DNA of 22,143 nt from Chara braunii (GCA_003427395.1 BFEA01000297.1:1284188-1306330), one strand, 5' to 3'; positions 9,465 to 17,785 are shown, counted from the stretch's first letter. Program-made: numbers and translations. The notes: a model not told the origin generated them from the sequence alone.

Positions 9465-9562
9465 AAAAAAAAACACGTCGATTTATGCATGTTATCCTTG
9501 CGCAAGAGCCATGCTGATATTTTCTGTATTGTTCCAAATTTAACGGATGTCCTGAAGGAATT
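9465..9562 (-). ncRNA. U6 snRNA-like gene or pseudogene with T-run terminator
   Basis: Read on the minus strand, this carries the U6 signature from the 5' hairpin (TTCCTTCAGG) through GACATCCGTTAAAT, GGAACAATACAG, the region of the AGC triad (CAGCATGGC), TTGCGCAAGGAT and CATGCATAAATCGA. It ends at nine Ts, a normal Pol III terminator. The ACAGAGA box, which pairs with the 5' splice site, reads ACAGAAA. The usual tail between the ATCGA region and the T-run is shortened to about four bases. No clear plant USE or TATA element is seen upstream. These changes favour a pseudogene; homology to U6 is very likely. Confidence 0.82.
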
Positions 9563-9569
9563 TGAGTTG

Positions 9570-10700
9570 GCCAGAAGTCGCAGACTCCCAGCTACCATTA
9601 AAGAAACAACAGGGGAAACCAACTACTAGATGGCTCGATAGACCCCGTCTCCTCTGCTCAAGTTAGACGCGCAATTTGCTCGGCAACATCATCGCGGCCT
9701 TCTCCCTAGCGCCCCGACCATTCAGCCCAAGTATGGGTCTGCTGTTTCCCGGTCCCAACATATAAGTTCCGCAATGATTTTTGTTGCAACTCCCGACAGA
9801 ATTTCCTTTGGCCCGCTTCCCTCAGCAGGGCTCACAACCCAGTTTCGACCCCTTTACTAGACAAGTCTCACTCACAGATCTTAGCGGTAGTAATAAATAT
9901 CCCCCCGTCGTAACTTGCAGCCTGCTCGCTCCTACTGCAGCATCGCTGGGGCCTTCCCCTAGATAAGCCTTCGATCACCTCTACTCCATTATGCACGGCA
10001 TGGCCCACAAAATTTCGAGTCCCAACGGACTTGTTCATGCTCAAACCCCTCACAGCAGATCATGGCTGGCGGTTGGTACACTTGCAGCGACAGTCAGGCC
10101 CTCTCGCCTCAAGGTTAACCACCCGCTCACTTTTGCAGACACGTTAACTGCCACCGGTCCTAGTGCCACGCCCGACAGATGGATTTCATACACGAAAAAC
10201 CATAATAATAATAATAAATTATTAAGAATAAAATAAATAATCAACAAGATTGGCGGCCGCACCGCGTGGTGAGGCGAGAAAGACAAAAGCAAAGGATTTT
10301 ATGCACCTCTTTTTGTAAAACCACGGGGATAGCCTCGCCAGACCCTCAACCGTTGGTCTCTTCGCATTATCCTGATATTCCTTCGTCACCGTCACTTGGT
10401 CTCGATCCCTGAATCTCCCGGACGAAAGTCCAACGTCGTAACCAAAAGTGCTAGGCCCAAGGTTGAGTCTAGTTTCGATAGAGACCTTAATAAGCAGATA
10501 TTTATGCGACGCGCAGATCTACCGAAACACTCTCAAAATCACGTGGTTTTCGATGTCGTCCTTCGTACGTACACACAGGTCTCAGACAAACGCACCAATC
10601 AAGGGACAAGATCTTTTTAATCACAATCTATTAAAAAATCTGGCCGGCAACCAACGCCGACTTTCACAATCATCAAAAAAGGAAAAGAGATCACGCACGC
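9570..10700. other. Unassigned stretch with internal echoes
   Basis: No gene is recognised. Short segments echo 8690-9200 (CATGCTCAAACCCCT; CCGCTCACTTT). An ATCGCGGCCTTCTCCCTAG-type segment at about 9690 resembles one at about 9950. An (AATA)-rich run lies at 10200-10235. Confidence 0.4.
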
Positions 10701-10859
10701 CTTAAGTCTGCATGCCCACATATTTCCTACTCTAGTCAACCATTTAGTCAACATAAATCACAGACACAGTCACGCCTCGCGCCGTAAACTTAAACCTCAA
10801 ACCAAACTTATTCTCTGTCGCTTGCAAGAACCAGGGCGGATACCCTTGTATGGGTATTC

Positions 10860-11041
10860 GCACCGACAACGCTTCCCCGTTAACGCGCCGCGCCTTTAGG
10901 GCTTCGAGGTACCGGACCACAATGGCTGGAAGCGCTGGCCACAAAAAAAAATTGAAACGGTACCTCGGCGCTTCGGCAAAATTGTGCGCAGGGGCATTCC
11001 AGGCTCAACATTGGTAGTTGGGCCAAGTACTGGTGGTTTAA
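10860..11041 (-). mobile_element. GC-rich TIR-family element with intact terminal end
   Basis: It ends GGCCAAGTACTGGTGGTTTA at 11021-11040, the reverse complement of the start of the elements at 3900 and 13175. The interior from about 10866 (GACAACGCTTCCCCGTTAAC) aligns by eye with the interior of 13205-13360, including a GGTACCG motif followed by an A-rich run, then CGCAGGGGCATTCCAGGCTC. The left end has lost its TIR or is too diverged to see. Non-coding. Confidence 0.6.
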
Positions 11042-12229
11042 GTCTCTCTGCAGATGTCGGGTCCCTATGGGGTCCTGTTAAAAGCGAATTTGGGTAAGGC
11101 TCCCAGAAGGTTTTGGTCACCTGGGTGGACTATGAGGACCCCGACCTCAACTAATCTCATTCAATATCAGCCTTGGATATTGAGCTCCTTAGATTTAAAA
11201 AAAAAGAAAAAAAAAAGTTAGAAACAACTTACCAGTGAGCTCAGACCCTTACAAGTTTCGTTGGGCCTCAAGAGTTCCGTTGGGTTAGCTTCTCGGACAA
11301 TAAGCAGTTGGTCCTGTCTCGTTTTCTCTGAGATGAGAAGGAGGACAAGGTCCTCGTTCAAAATCCCGAAGCTCTCTGGTTATAACTTGCCACTTCATTC
11401 CTGTTTTGCTCAAGGGACGCTGGACCCGGTTTCCAGTAGGCGCAACTCCCCACCATTAGACAAAAGTCATCTAAGGATGTCCCTCAGACAGGGTGATGCC
11501 CTTTTATCGTCCTCTGCCTGAGGGACAACCGTCTGATTTTACACTCTTAAAAAAAAAAAAAAAAAAAAAAAAAGGAAAAAAAAGAGGAAACGCTCCGAAG
11601 AACACCCGGTAGTAGAAATTTCCTCGAGGCCCGGAATCTCACATTTTGTTCTATTGCTCACTAAGGCCGTCGAATTTCCCCCAAAAGTACGGGGGCCATT
11701 ACCCATCTCTGGTAAGTTGGAAACTGGGTCCATCATCCATTATTGCTCCTTCTGCGAAATAAAGGGACCGACTAAGACCAAAAAAAAAAATCAAGGCTTC
11801 AAGCACCAAAACTAATGTCAGTTAGTCTAGTATCCCACCTCAACAACAACCTGGGCTTAAAAACAACAACAACACTTAGTCTAACATTTTTTTAATAAAT
11901 GTATTTGCATGCAATTACAGAGGCCCATGGATGCATCTGACGACAAATTGAATCACGTTCACAACTGAGTGAAAAAAAAGTCCTAATAGTGTGCGTATGC
12001 CCTCAGCTAACCTGAACAGGCCTAATAGACGATCGTTTAGACGGAGATTACGTTAGGTCACCAAAATAAAACCTGCTATATTCAGGTTTGGTTTGTGTTT
12101 TCCCGTACTATACATAGAGTAGCCAGAGGATGTGATAGATGAGGAAAAATATATACAAATTAAGATTAGATTGAGAGAAAACTGCTATATCATCTTTGAA
12201 CTGATCGGCCCTCCGTAACTCAGGTTTCT
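11042..12229. other. Unassigned stretch with A-runs
   Basis: No gene is recognised. An A-run of about 24 bases (11550-11573) and short A-rich runs at 11197-11216 and 11781-11790 are the only notable structures. Confidence 0.45.
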
Positions 12230-12330
12230 TTCATTTCATTCATCCAGTTCGCCAGGACTCGAACTCAGGTTTACATTTCAACAGTGGATGTCTGTACCAA
12301 TTGAGTTGAGCCCTCTTGTCCGGCATTCCA
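12230..12330 (-). mobile_element. tRNA-derived SINE copy
   Basis: On the minus strand an A-box-like GGCTCAACTCAATTGGTACA is followed about 30 bases later by a B box, GAGTTCGAGTCC. Downstream comes GGCGAACTGGATGAATGAAA. The same 3' segment appears at 13030-13090, and related heads appear at 12370 and 12590. The head is tRNA-like but the acceptor stem is not complete. Confidence 0.7.
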
Positions 12331-12369
12331 ATTCTACAACAGGATAGAAACCTCAGAAAGGCATGACCC

Positions 12370-12417
12370 AACAAACCTTGCTCCATTGGTACACCTATGG
12401 CCTGTTCAAATGGAGAA

Positions 12418-12453
<36 letters not shown>

Positions 12454-12520
12454 GAAGAGAGAGAAGTTCGAATCCAGCACTTGCGATCTGATGAATTCTG
12501 AATTACCTAGGGCCGGTCTA
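12370..12520 (+). mobile_element. SINE copy with a 33-T run between A and B boxes
   Basis: A head, CTCCATTGGTACACC, is followed by GTTCAAATGGAGAACA, then 33 Ts (12420-12452), then AGTTCGAATCC as B box at about 12468. The 3' part ends TTCTGAATTACCTAGG, which reappears as CTCTGAATTTACCTGGG near 13068-13084. A T-run of that length would stop Pol III before the B box, so this copy should be silent. Confidence 0.65.
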
Positions 12521-12584
12521 TTGAATTACACATGAGTAACTCAAAGCCGTCGAGCAGCCAATGCTCACATTAGGACTTCACTGG

Positions 12585-12660
12585 CCTAGATCAATTGGTA
12601 CACTCAGTCACAGACTCTTGAAATGCAGACATGAGGGCTTCGTTCCACACCACTTACGAA
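12585..12660 (+). mobile_element. SINE head fragment meeting a TIR-like end
   Basis: GGCCTAGATCAATTGGTACA is a tRNA-like A-box region, followed by CTTGAAATGCAGACATGAG. At about 12648 it runs into GGCTTCGTTCCACACCACTT, the end motif of the TIR-like element at 2753. A second CGTTCCAC occurs at about 12730. The junction may be a MITE insertion, but the other end is not secure. Confidence 0.5.
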
Positions 12661-12989
12661 TCTTTACATTGTAAGGGCACCCTAACTGGGTGAGGGTGAT
12701 TAATTTACCCTAACTTTTTTTTTCGTTCCACAGCCCGTAAGGAAGACCCTACACTTACCCGCCTTTACATCTCCGGTAAGGAGGGTCGGGTGTCAGGACC
12801 TCGGCCTGTCGGACAATTTGTAGGCTCCCACCCTCACATTTCAAGTCACCTCCGGGGGATCCTTAGAGATTTCCGTCGTTTTGCCAGGGACGCCCTCATT
12901 TTTTTGGGGCGGACCCTAAAAGCCGAAAATGTGGAAACATTCCGAAGTTCGTTTTTTTCGTCATTAGGGTCAGGTGGAACACTGATTTT

Positions 12990-13090
12990 GTGAGAATCCT
13001 TACATTTGTACTGGTGTTGAACGAGGCCCTGAGTTCGAACTCTGACGAAATCCAGTTAATGAAAATAACTCTGAATTTACCTGGGAAAGA
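12990..13090 (+). mobile_element. SINE 3' half
   Basis: GGCCCTGAGTTCGAACTCTG is a good B-box arm, followed by ACGAAATCCAGTTAATGAAA and CTCTGAATTTACCTGGG. These match the 3' parts of the copies at 12230 and 12370. No A box is recognisable at the expected distance, so the 5' part is missing or diverged. Confidence 0.6.
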
Positions 13091-13174
13091 AAGAGAGAAG
13101 AAGACTTTGCTTGACGTATCTGACCGCAGTTGCAGCCTGCCTATGCTGCGATGCTCCGTAGACTCCTGCACCTG

Positions 13175-13375
13175 TAAACCACCAGTACTTGGCCCATATG
13201 TCAGCCGGGGGGCGTTGTCGTTAGCGCCCTGCAAGTTTGGGAGGCTCGGGGTACCGAACCTGAAAGCTAACGCCGCAAACCAAAATATATATATTTTTTT
13301 TTCGCAGGCGGGTCGGCGCGAAATGGCGCGCAGGGCATATTCAGGCTCGACATCGATAGCTGGCAAGTCTTTGAA
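13175..13375 (+). mobile_element. GC-rich TIR-family element feeding a tandem array
   Basis: It begins TAAACCACCAGTACTTGGCC, the family's end. The body aligns with 10866-11010, including GGTACCG and CGCAGGGCATATTCAGGCTC. Instead of closing with the expected inverted end, the right side (GACATCGATAGCTGGCAAGT) passes directly into the 60-bp array at about 13390. This right segment is itself copied inside the array at 13496-13550. Confidence 0.65.
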
Positions 13376-13730
13376 TTCGGTCGCGAAGACACAGGGAAGA
13401 AAGCCACGATGAACTATTGAACAAGTGTAAGCTTTGCTACCCGCAAAGATACAAGGAAGAAAGCCACGACGAATTATTGAACAAGTGTAAGCTTTGGGCA
13501 TATTTAGGCTCGACATCGATAGCTAGCAAGTCTCTGAATTCGAGCGCGAAGGTACAGGGAAGAAAGCCACAATGAACTATTGAATAAGTGTAAGCTTTGC
13601 TACCCGCAAAGGTACAGGGAAGAAAGCCACGACGAACTATTGAACAAGTGTAAGCTTTGCTACCCACAAAGATACAAGGAAGAAAGCCACGACGAATTGT
13701 TGAACAAGTGTACGCTTCACTACCCGAGAG
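13333..13730. repeat. 60-bp tandem array with 163-bp higher-order unit
   Basis: Five units carrying AAGCCACGACGAACTATTGA start at 13401, 13461, 13564, 13624 and 13684. Spacing is exactly 60 bases within the two blocks. Between the blocks, 13496-13550 repeats 13333-13387 (GGGCATATT.AGGCTCGACA). The shift between duplicated segments is 163 bases. Because 60 is a multiple of three, minus-strand frames show a 20-residue repeat containing GFLPC; no start, signal or family supports a real protein. Confidence 0.9.
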
Positions 13731-13770
13731 TTATGAGTGTTGACCACACTTAGGGACTGATGGAGAGGTT
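13727..13770 (-). repeat. Shared SINE tail fragment
   Basis: GAGTTATGAGTGTTGACCAC and GGGACTGATGGAGAGG match 17630-17670 with few changes. At 17630 this segment is the 3' tail of a minus-strand SINE. Here no tRNA head lies upstream, so this is either a truncated SINE or the 3' end of a partner LINE. Confidence 0.6.
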
Positions 13771-13977
13771 GTGACGTCCAACATCACGCCCGGTGCGACT
13801 TCCTGTTCGGAGTGGGATTGGGCTTGGAAATGCGAAAAAGGGGTGTGCCAATGATTTTTGGAAAGTGGGGGTGGAGTCCTAGGTCGGAACTGAGATCTCC
13901 TATGACAAGTTTCAAAGGTAAGAATGCAAGAGTATAAGTGCGAGTCGAAGTCTTGTTTTGCGCTTCGGAGGGTGGAG

Positions 13978-14689
13978 TTACCACCTTCGTGTGTTTCGTC
14001 GTCGGGATCGGGCTCGTATCTGGTGTACCGTCGGGACACTATGACTATCTCGCTGGCTGACCACCTGTCGGTGCCTAACGTCGCAGGTCTCAGAGTCCGA
14101 CGTGACCGGCCTCGGCCGGAGGCTGTGTGCTCCTCGTTCTTCTTCCGAACAAATTGAATTTCGTCGGACGAAGGCGGGGGCTCGATAGTCGTAGTCTTGC
14201 AAGCACTCCGAACACGGGGGTTGGGGCCAGTAAGGAGCAATGGCGAGCCTGGGGATGATGGTTAGGGAGTGATAGGGCAGTATGTGATGATAAGGAGGGA
14301 AGTCGGTCCCCAGAATAATGATTCCGGGTTCCGTGAGGACATGACACGTGTATGGGCTAGAGTAGTTGGGGAGACGGGGGATACGGTCCAAGGCTTGATC
14401 AAGGTCCCACTCGCAAATACGCTTGTTCCCCATTAAGTAGGGAAATTCAGGAAGTCCCGCTCAGGGTTGTGCTGACAAACAAGCGTGCTCCCAATATTCC
14501 TGTAATTCTCGATCCCTCAAACACTCGCAGTCAGTGACGTGAAAGGGAACGCCGAAATTCATGCTGCAAGTTGGGGTGAAAAACCAGCCATTCGGAAAAT
14601 CAGTTGAGTTCAGGTTTTGCAGACGCGCGTGTAGGCAGCGATCGTCCTGGATCGGGCCTACACGTGCGTGCACAGACCTGCCCTTCGGT
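13978..14689 (-). pseudogene. Decayed reading frame, possible retroelement protease-like fragment
   Basis: One minus-strand frame stays open from 14689 to 13978, apart from a TGA at 14461-14463. The upstream part contains TPTCSMNFGVPFHVTDC. The downstream part contains SSPYTCHVLTEPGIIILGTDF, whose ILGTDF ending recalls the C-terminal ILG-D-FL signature of retroviral-type aspartic proteases. No DTG/DSG active-site motif is visible, which argues against an intact enzyme. No initiating Met precedes the upstream part. I do not recognise a family with confidence; a chance frame in GC-rich sequence remains possible. Confidence 0.28.
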
Positions 14690-15105
14690 CAGATGGGTGA
14701 AAGCCAACGGTTCGTGAGATGGATCATCCTATAGGGAGACAGTCATCTAATCGTCTAGCGTGCTCAGGCTTATCTAATTCATACACAGACAGAATCACGC
14801 CTATCATCCATGCATCTAGCTTACATGCAAACAGAAGGAGTTGAGGATCATATAATAATTCTTTGGACCATCAGCCCAGAGATCAAACAAGGCTCGATCG
14901 CCGGTAACCAATCTATCAAATTTGCTGATTAAAAAAACAGCGACGGGGAGTGGGGAAGGATAATCCACATGTCAGTCTCCGAAGAAAGAAAGCAAGGAAG
15001 ACGAAAAATCTGAGATGCCGATCAAACAAAAAGACAAGGGCGACTGGCGCCGAATACCAAAATTGCTCAGAAGGATGGAAGAGAAACATCACTATAATAC
15101 ATCCC

Positions 15106-15110
<5 letters not shown>
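14690..15110. other. Unassigned stretch
   Basis: No gene, RNA or repeat structure is recognised between the decayed frame and the CT microsatellite. Confidence 0.4.

Positions 15111-15112
<2 letters not shown>

Positions 15113-15171
<59 letters not shown>
15113..15171. repeat. (CT)n microsatellite
   Basis: A CT array of about 59 bases ends exactly at the mosaic-end sequence. Open frames through it translate to RE or SL repeats and are not genes. Confidence 0.95.
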
Positions 15172-15179
<8 letters not shown>

Positions 15180-15190
15180 TATACACATCT
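15172..15190 (+). other. Tn5/Nextera 19-bp mosaic end (library adapter in assembly)
   Basis: The bases read CTGTCTCTTATACACATCT, identical to the Tn5 transposase mosaic end used in Nextera tagmentation and mate-pair libraries. A natural plant genome is not expected to contain it. Its position right at the end of a microsatellite fits a chimeric or untrimmed read used to close a repeat. The sequences to left and right may therefore not be true neighbours. Confidence 0.95.
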
Positions 15191-15250
15191 AAATGCACTT
15201 GCTGACATCTGTCGTGTCGGAGCTCTGATGTCAGATTTATGGACACTCTA

Positions 15251-15357
15251 GCTTCTTCCCCCGAATACAACGTACGGTCATTATAGCTGTGTATTTAGAC
15301 TAAAAGATGCCCCAAATACAGCTAGAATTACCGTACGTTGTATTCGGGGGAAGACTG
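15251..15357. mobile_element. Palindromic MITE, copy B (107 bp)
   Basis: The arms share CCCCCGAATACAACGTACGG and continue to TAGCTGT; the loop is AT-rich. TA flanks it at 15249-15250 and 15358-15359. The outermost left bases (GCTT) differ from the CAGT of copies A and D. It lies about 60 bases after the adapter sequence. Confidence 0.85.
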
Positions 15358-15400
15358 TAGAGACTACCGTATAGGCCGGGTGCCCAACTGCAGCTAGCTA

Positions 15401-15505
15401 CCGTCTTCACTCGAATAGAACGCCCGGCCCTTACAGCGGTATTTGTGGCAATTTCCAGTCCAGATGCAGCGATAATGACCAGGCGTTCTATTCGGGTGAA
15501 GACCG
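15401..15505. mobile_element. Palindromic MITE, copy C (105 bp), diverged
   Basis: The ends are CCGTCTTCACTCGAATAGAA and its approximate reverse complement, with TA at 15399-15400 and 15506-15507. The arms differ from copies A and B at many positions but stay complementary, for example GAATAGAACGCC with GGCGTTCTATTC. The interior keeps the GATAATGACC block of the family. Confidence 0.83.
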
Positions 15506-15585
15506 TAGCTTTCTTATCCTTCTGTGCACTAAGTCTTGCACTGGTCGTTCCTGCTCTCTGCTTGCAGGGATGGGTCCCCTGTCTA

Positions 15586-15690
15586 CAGTCTTCACCCGAA
15601 TACAACGTACCGTCATTATAGCTGTATTTGGGGCAACTTTGAGTCTAGATACAGTGATAATGACCGTTCGTTATATTCGGGTGAAGACTG
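15586..15690. mobile_element. Palindromic MITE, copy D (105 bp)
   Basis: It starts CAGTCTTCACCCGAATACAA and ends GGGTGAAGACTG, with TA at 15584-15585 and 15691-15692. The interior carries GTCATTATAGCTGTATTTGG. With copies B and C it forms a run of three elements with spacers of about 40 and 80 bases. Confidence 0.88.
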
Positions 15691-15692
15691 TA

Positions 15693-15725
15693 GCCTTAGA
15701 GTAGTGGTAGGTAGGTAGTGAAAGG
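15693..15725 (+). repeat. GAGTAGTGGTAGGTAGGTAG dispersed repeat
   Basis: The sequence following MITE copy D matches 16040-16095, 18593-18632 and 18646-18700. All contain TAGGTAGGTAGTG, mostly followed by a GGTGRAATTG segment. The family is short and its nature unknown; it recurs close to MITE or SINE clusters. Confidence 0.65.
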
Positions 15726-16020
15726 AAAAAAGGTATGTTCCATGATGACATGGCAGAACGCCAGTTAAAAAAAAAAAGTGTGAAGTGAAAGAAAAGTATA
15801 TATAGCTCTGCCGTGATGTGGATAAAAAGAGAGCTTTAGAAATAGAAAAAAATAATAATAATAAAAATTAAAAAAATCGCGAAAAGACATACCGACATCC
15901 ACTCCAAGGAAAACCCAGGCGTGACCGACCCCACCCCCGATCAGGGCGATCAGGGGGGGGGGGGGGGGGGGGGGGGGGGGAGAGGTTAACATGCATACCC
16001 TTAATTGTGAGAGGGAACTA
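15726..16020. repeat. A-rich stretch and 28-base G run
   Basis: Short A-rich and ATA runs are followed by an uninterrupted G run at 15953-15980. Such a run can form G-quadruplexes and is hard to sequence, so its length is approximate. No gene is seen. Confidence 0.85.
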
Positions 16021-16440
16021 TGCTAGCAGGCGTTAGGCTTTAGGAGTAGTGGCAGGTAGGTAGTGAAAGGTGGAATTGGGAGAAGAATGTAGCTTAGTTA
16101 TAATAATAAAAAAGGGGGGGAAAAAGAAAAAAAGAAAAAAACAGACAAGGGGATAAATGCCAGCCTTGGGAGAGCCTTAAGTTACCTTCACGATACACTC
16201 GGAGAACCCGCAAATAAATAAATAAATACTGATTTTGCTAATCATAGCAATCAATTTACTCATTATTACGACACATGAACATGACCTTTGTTTTTGGACA
16301 AGGTATTAACCCCCACATCACCTTGTATATCAACACAAGGTAGTAACAAGCAAATCGAATCGTCGTCTCCCCCCCACGTAACCTGCTCTCTGTCCGTCGG
16401 TCTTATTTGTTTTTTTCTTCTATTGTCTTATCTGCCTGTA
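16021..16440. other. Unassigned stretch with a TAGGTAGG repeat copy
   Basis: 16040-16095 carries the TAGGAGTAGTGG/TAGGTAGG dispersed repeat followed by GAGAAGAATGTAGCTTAG. The rest, including A/G-rich runs at 16110-16140, shows no gene. Confidence 0.5.
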
Positions 16441-16503
16441 TTTCTGTCTGTCTGTCTGTCTATCTGTCTGTCTGTCTGTATCTGTCCGTTCGTCCATTCG
16501 TCC

Positions 16504-16564
<61 letters not shown>

Positions 16565-16565
16565 N

Positions 16566-16600
<35 letters not shown>
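16441..16600. repeat. (TCTG)n then (TC)n microsatellite with an N
   Basis: TCTG units to about 16490 are followed by a TC array to about 16600. A single N at 16565 sits where the TC phase shifts, so it is probably a gap of unknown length rather than one ambiguous base. Confidence 0.95.
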
Positions 16601-16602
<2 letters not shown>

Positions 16603-17425
16603 AACACCCCGATGCGGGCAGTCCGTCATCTCGCACCCACACAAAGTTGTCACCCCGCTTAGCCCGAGTATGCAAGCCAGGTTCGCCCGTGTGCCACAGT
16701 CCGACGCGGCCCCACGTCAACCCTGCATACTCCGCACCAGCTCGTTGGATCGCCCAACTCGCTACTCACCTTCCAATACTTGCTCATTAGCCGATCCTCT
16801 TGATCGTGCTAACTCCAAAATTCGTAGAGAGCGAATTAGTCGCACTTGTGAGATTTATAGCGTGCATGCTTGCGCAAGATACTCGGGATTGTGTCCAGGT
16901 GGGAGGAAGGAGGAGGAAGGAAGTGCCTACGACTACATGGCCAGGCCGCAGCGTGGGGGACGTAGCCGCGCTCCACACATCGATTCGGTCATGCACGCGT
17001 TCAGGCCAATAGGACAGAGGAAGAAGTAAGCGCGCACAAAGACGTCACAAAAAGATATCAAGAACGAGAGGATTACAGTTGCAATTATACCCGCCAGAAA
17101 CAAAAATTACAGTTACACGCAATGATTAAGACCCGGAAAAGTCAGAGCGCAGATCTTGACGCGATAAGGCGTGCGCAAGCAAGAAGCGTCGTGCAACAGA
17201 ATTCAAGGTGCACCCAAATTCCTAATCTAAATCCTAATTGCAAAAAAAAATTATTCCGAACGAAGCAAATTCAGGGAGCCCGCGAGGGAAGATTTTCCCG
17301 CACGGCAATCGCGCCAAAATTCCCATATCCCACAGCAGAACAAGAAAGAAGCTATGGCAACAGTTATTCGTCGCGCTCGCTGAGGCGCGATCAACTATCA
17401 ACCGTCGTGGCCAGCCTTCATTCGA
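16601..17425. other. Unassigned GC-moderate stretch
   Basis: Overlapping open frames of 70-140 residues occur in several frames, but none shows a recognisable domain, signal peptide or consistent frame advantage. I see no gene I can support. Confidence 0.4.
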
Positions 17426-17563
17426 AAGAGACAAGAAAAGCAGGGGCATCCTTACAATTCACCAGGCCATCCCGACTCAACCCATTTCATCCCCAAGAGA
17501 CAAGAAAAGCAGGGCCATCCTTACAATTCACCAGGCCATCCTGACTCAACCCATTTCATCCCC
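17426..17563 (+). repeat. 69-bp tandem duplication
   Basis: Two units containing GAGACAAGAAAAGCAGGGSC and ending CATTTCATCCCC start at about 17428 and 17497, with about two differences. The 69-base period keeps any frame open, which explains the repeated peptide in the plus-strand frames; no protein family is recognised. Confidence 0.9.
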
Positions 17564-17629
17564 TGAAATAGCCTTGCGCAGAAAATTGTGCGGTTGCAGA
17601 AAACAGTTTGTCGCAAGGCCGTTGTGCGA

Positions 17630-17785
17630 GCGTTACGAGTGCTGACCACGCCTAGGGACCGATGAAGAGGCACTGTGCCATCAATTTGAGGTTTGGCTGA
17701 AGCCAATGCGAATTGAACCCAAGACCTCCTAAATGCCACTTGCGTGCCTTACCAACTGAGCTAGGCCACTGGATTTGGATGGACG
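17630..17785 (-). mobile_element. tRNA-derived SINE, minus copy
   Basis: On the minus strand: GGCCTAGCTCAGTTGGTAAG as A-box region, then GGTCTTGGGTTCAATTCGCA as B-box region, then GCCAAACCTCAAATTGATGG, ending in a tail with GGTCCCTAGGCGTGGTCAGC. The head is almost the same as at 18060 on the plus strand. The tail matches 13727-13770. The head's A box also matches the sequence around MITE copy A. Confidence 0.8.

Noticed and set aside
9200-9622. 140-residue minus-strand open frame
   Set aside because: It overlaps the U6-like sequence on the same strand, so the frame is explained by non-coding RNA homology and chance.
12585-13090. One SINE split into two halves by a MITE
   Set aside because: Both fragments contain the anticodon-region sequence and their ends do not rejoin cleanly, so two separate copies are more likely.
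12896-13516. 206-residue minus-strand open frame
   Set aside because: It spans a SINE, a TIR element and the 60-bp array; its internal peptide repeats follow the DNA repeat and no family is recognisable.
13401-13730. CRISPR-like array from regularly spaced repeats
   Set aside because: The whole 60-base unit repeats, including the would-be spacers, and a second segment is duplicated with it; this is a tandem satellite in a eukaryotic context.
14916-15270. Open frames reading RERERE or SLSLSL on both strands
   Set aside because: They are translations of the CT microsatellite, and the MCIRDR peptide comes from the adapter sequence.
17122-17645. Plus-strand open frames of 135-140 residues
   Set aside because: Their repeated peptide comes from the 69-bp tandem duplication; two overlapping frames stay open equally and no domain is seen.
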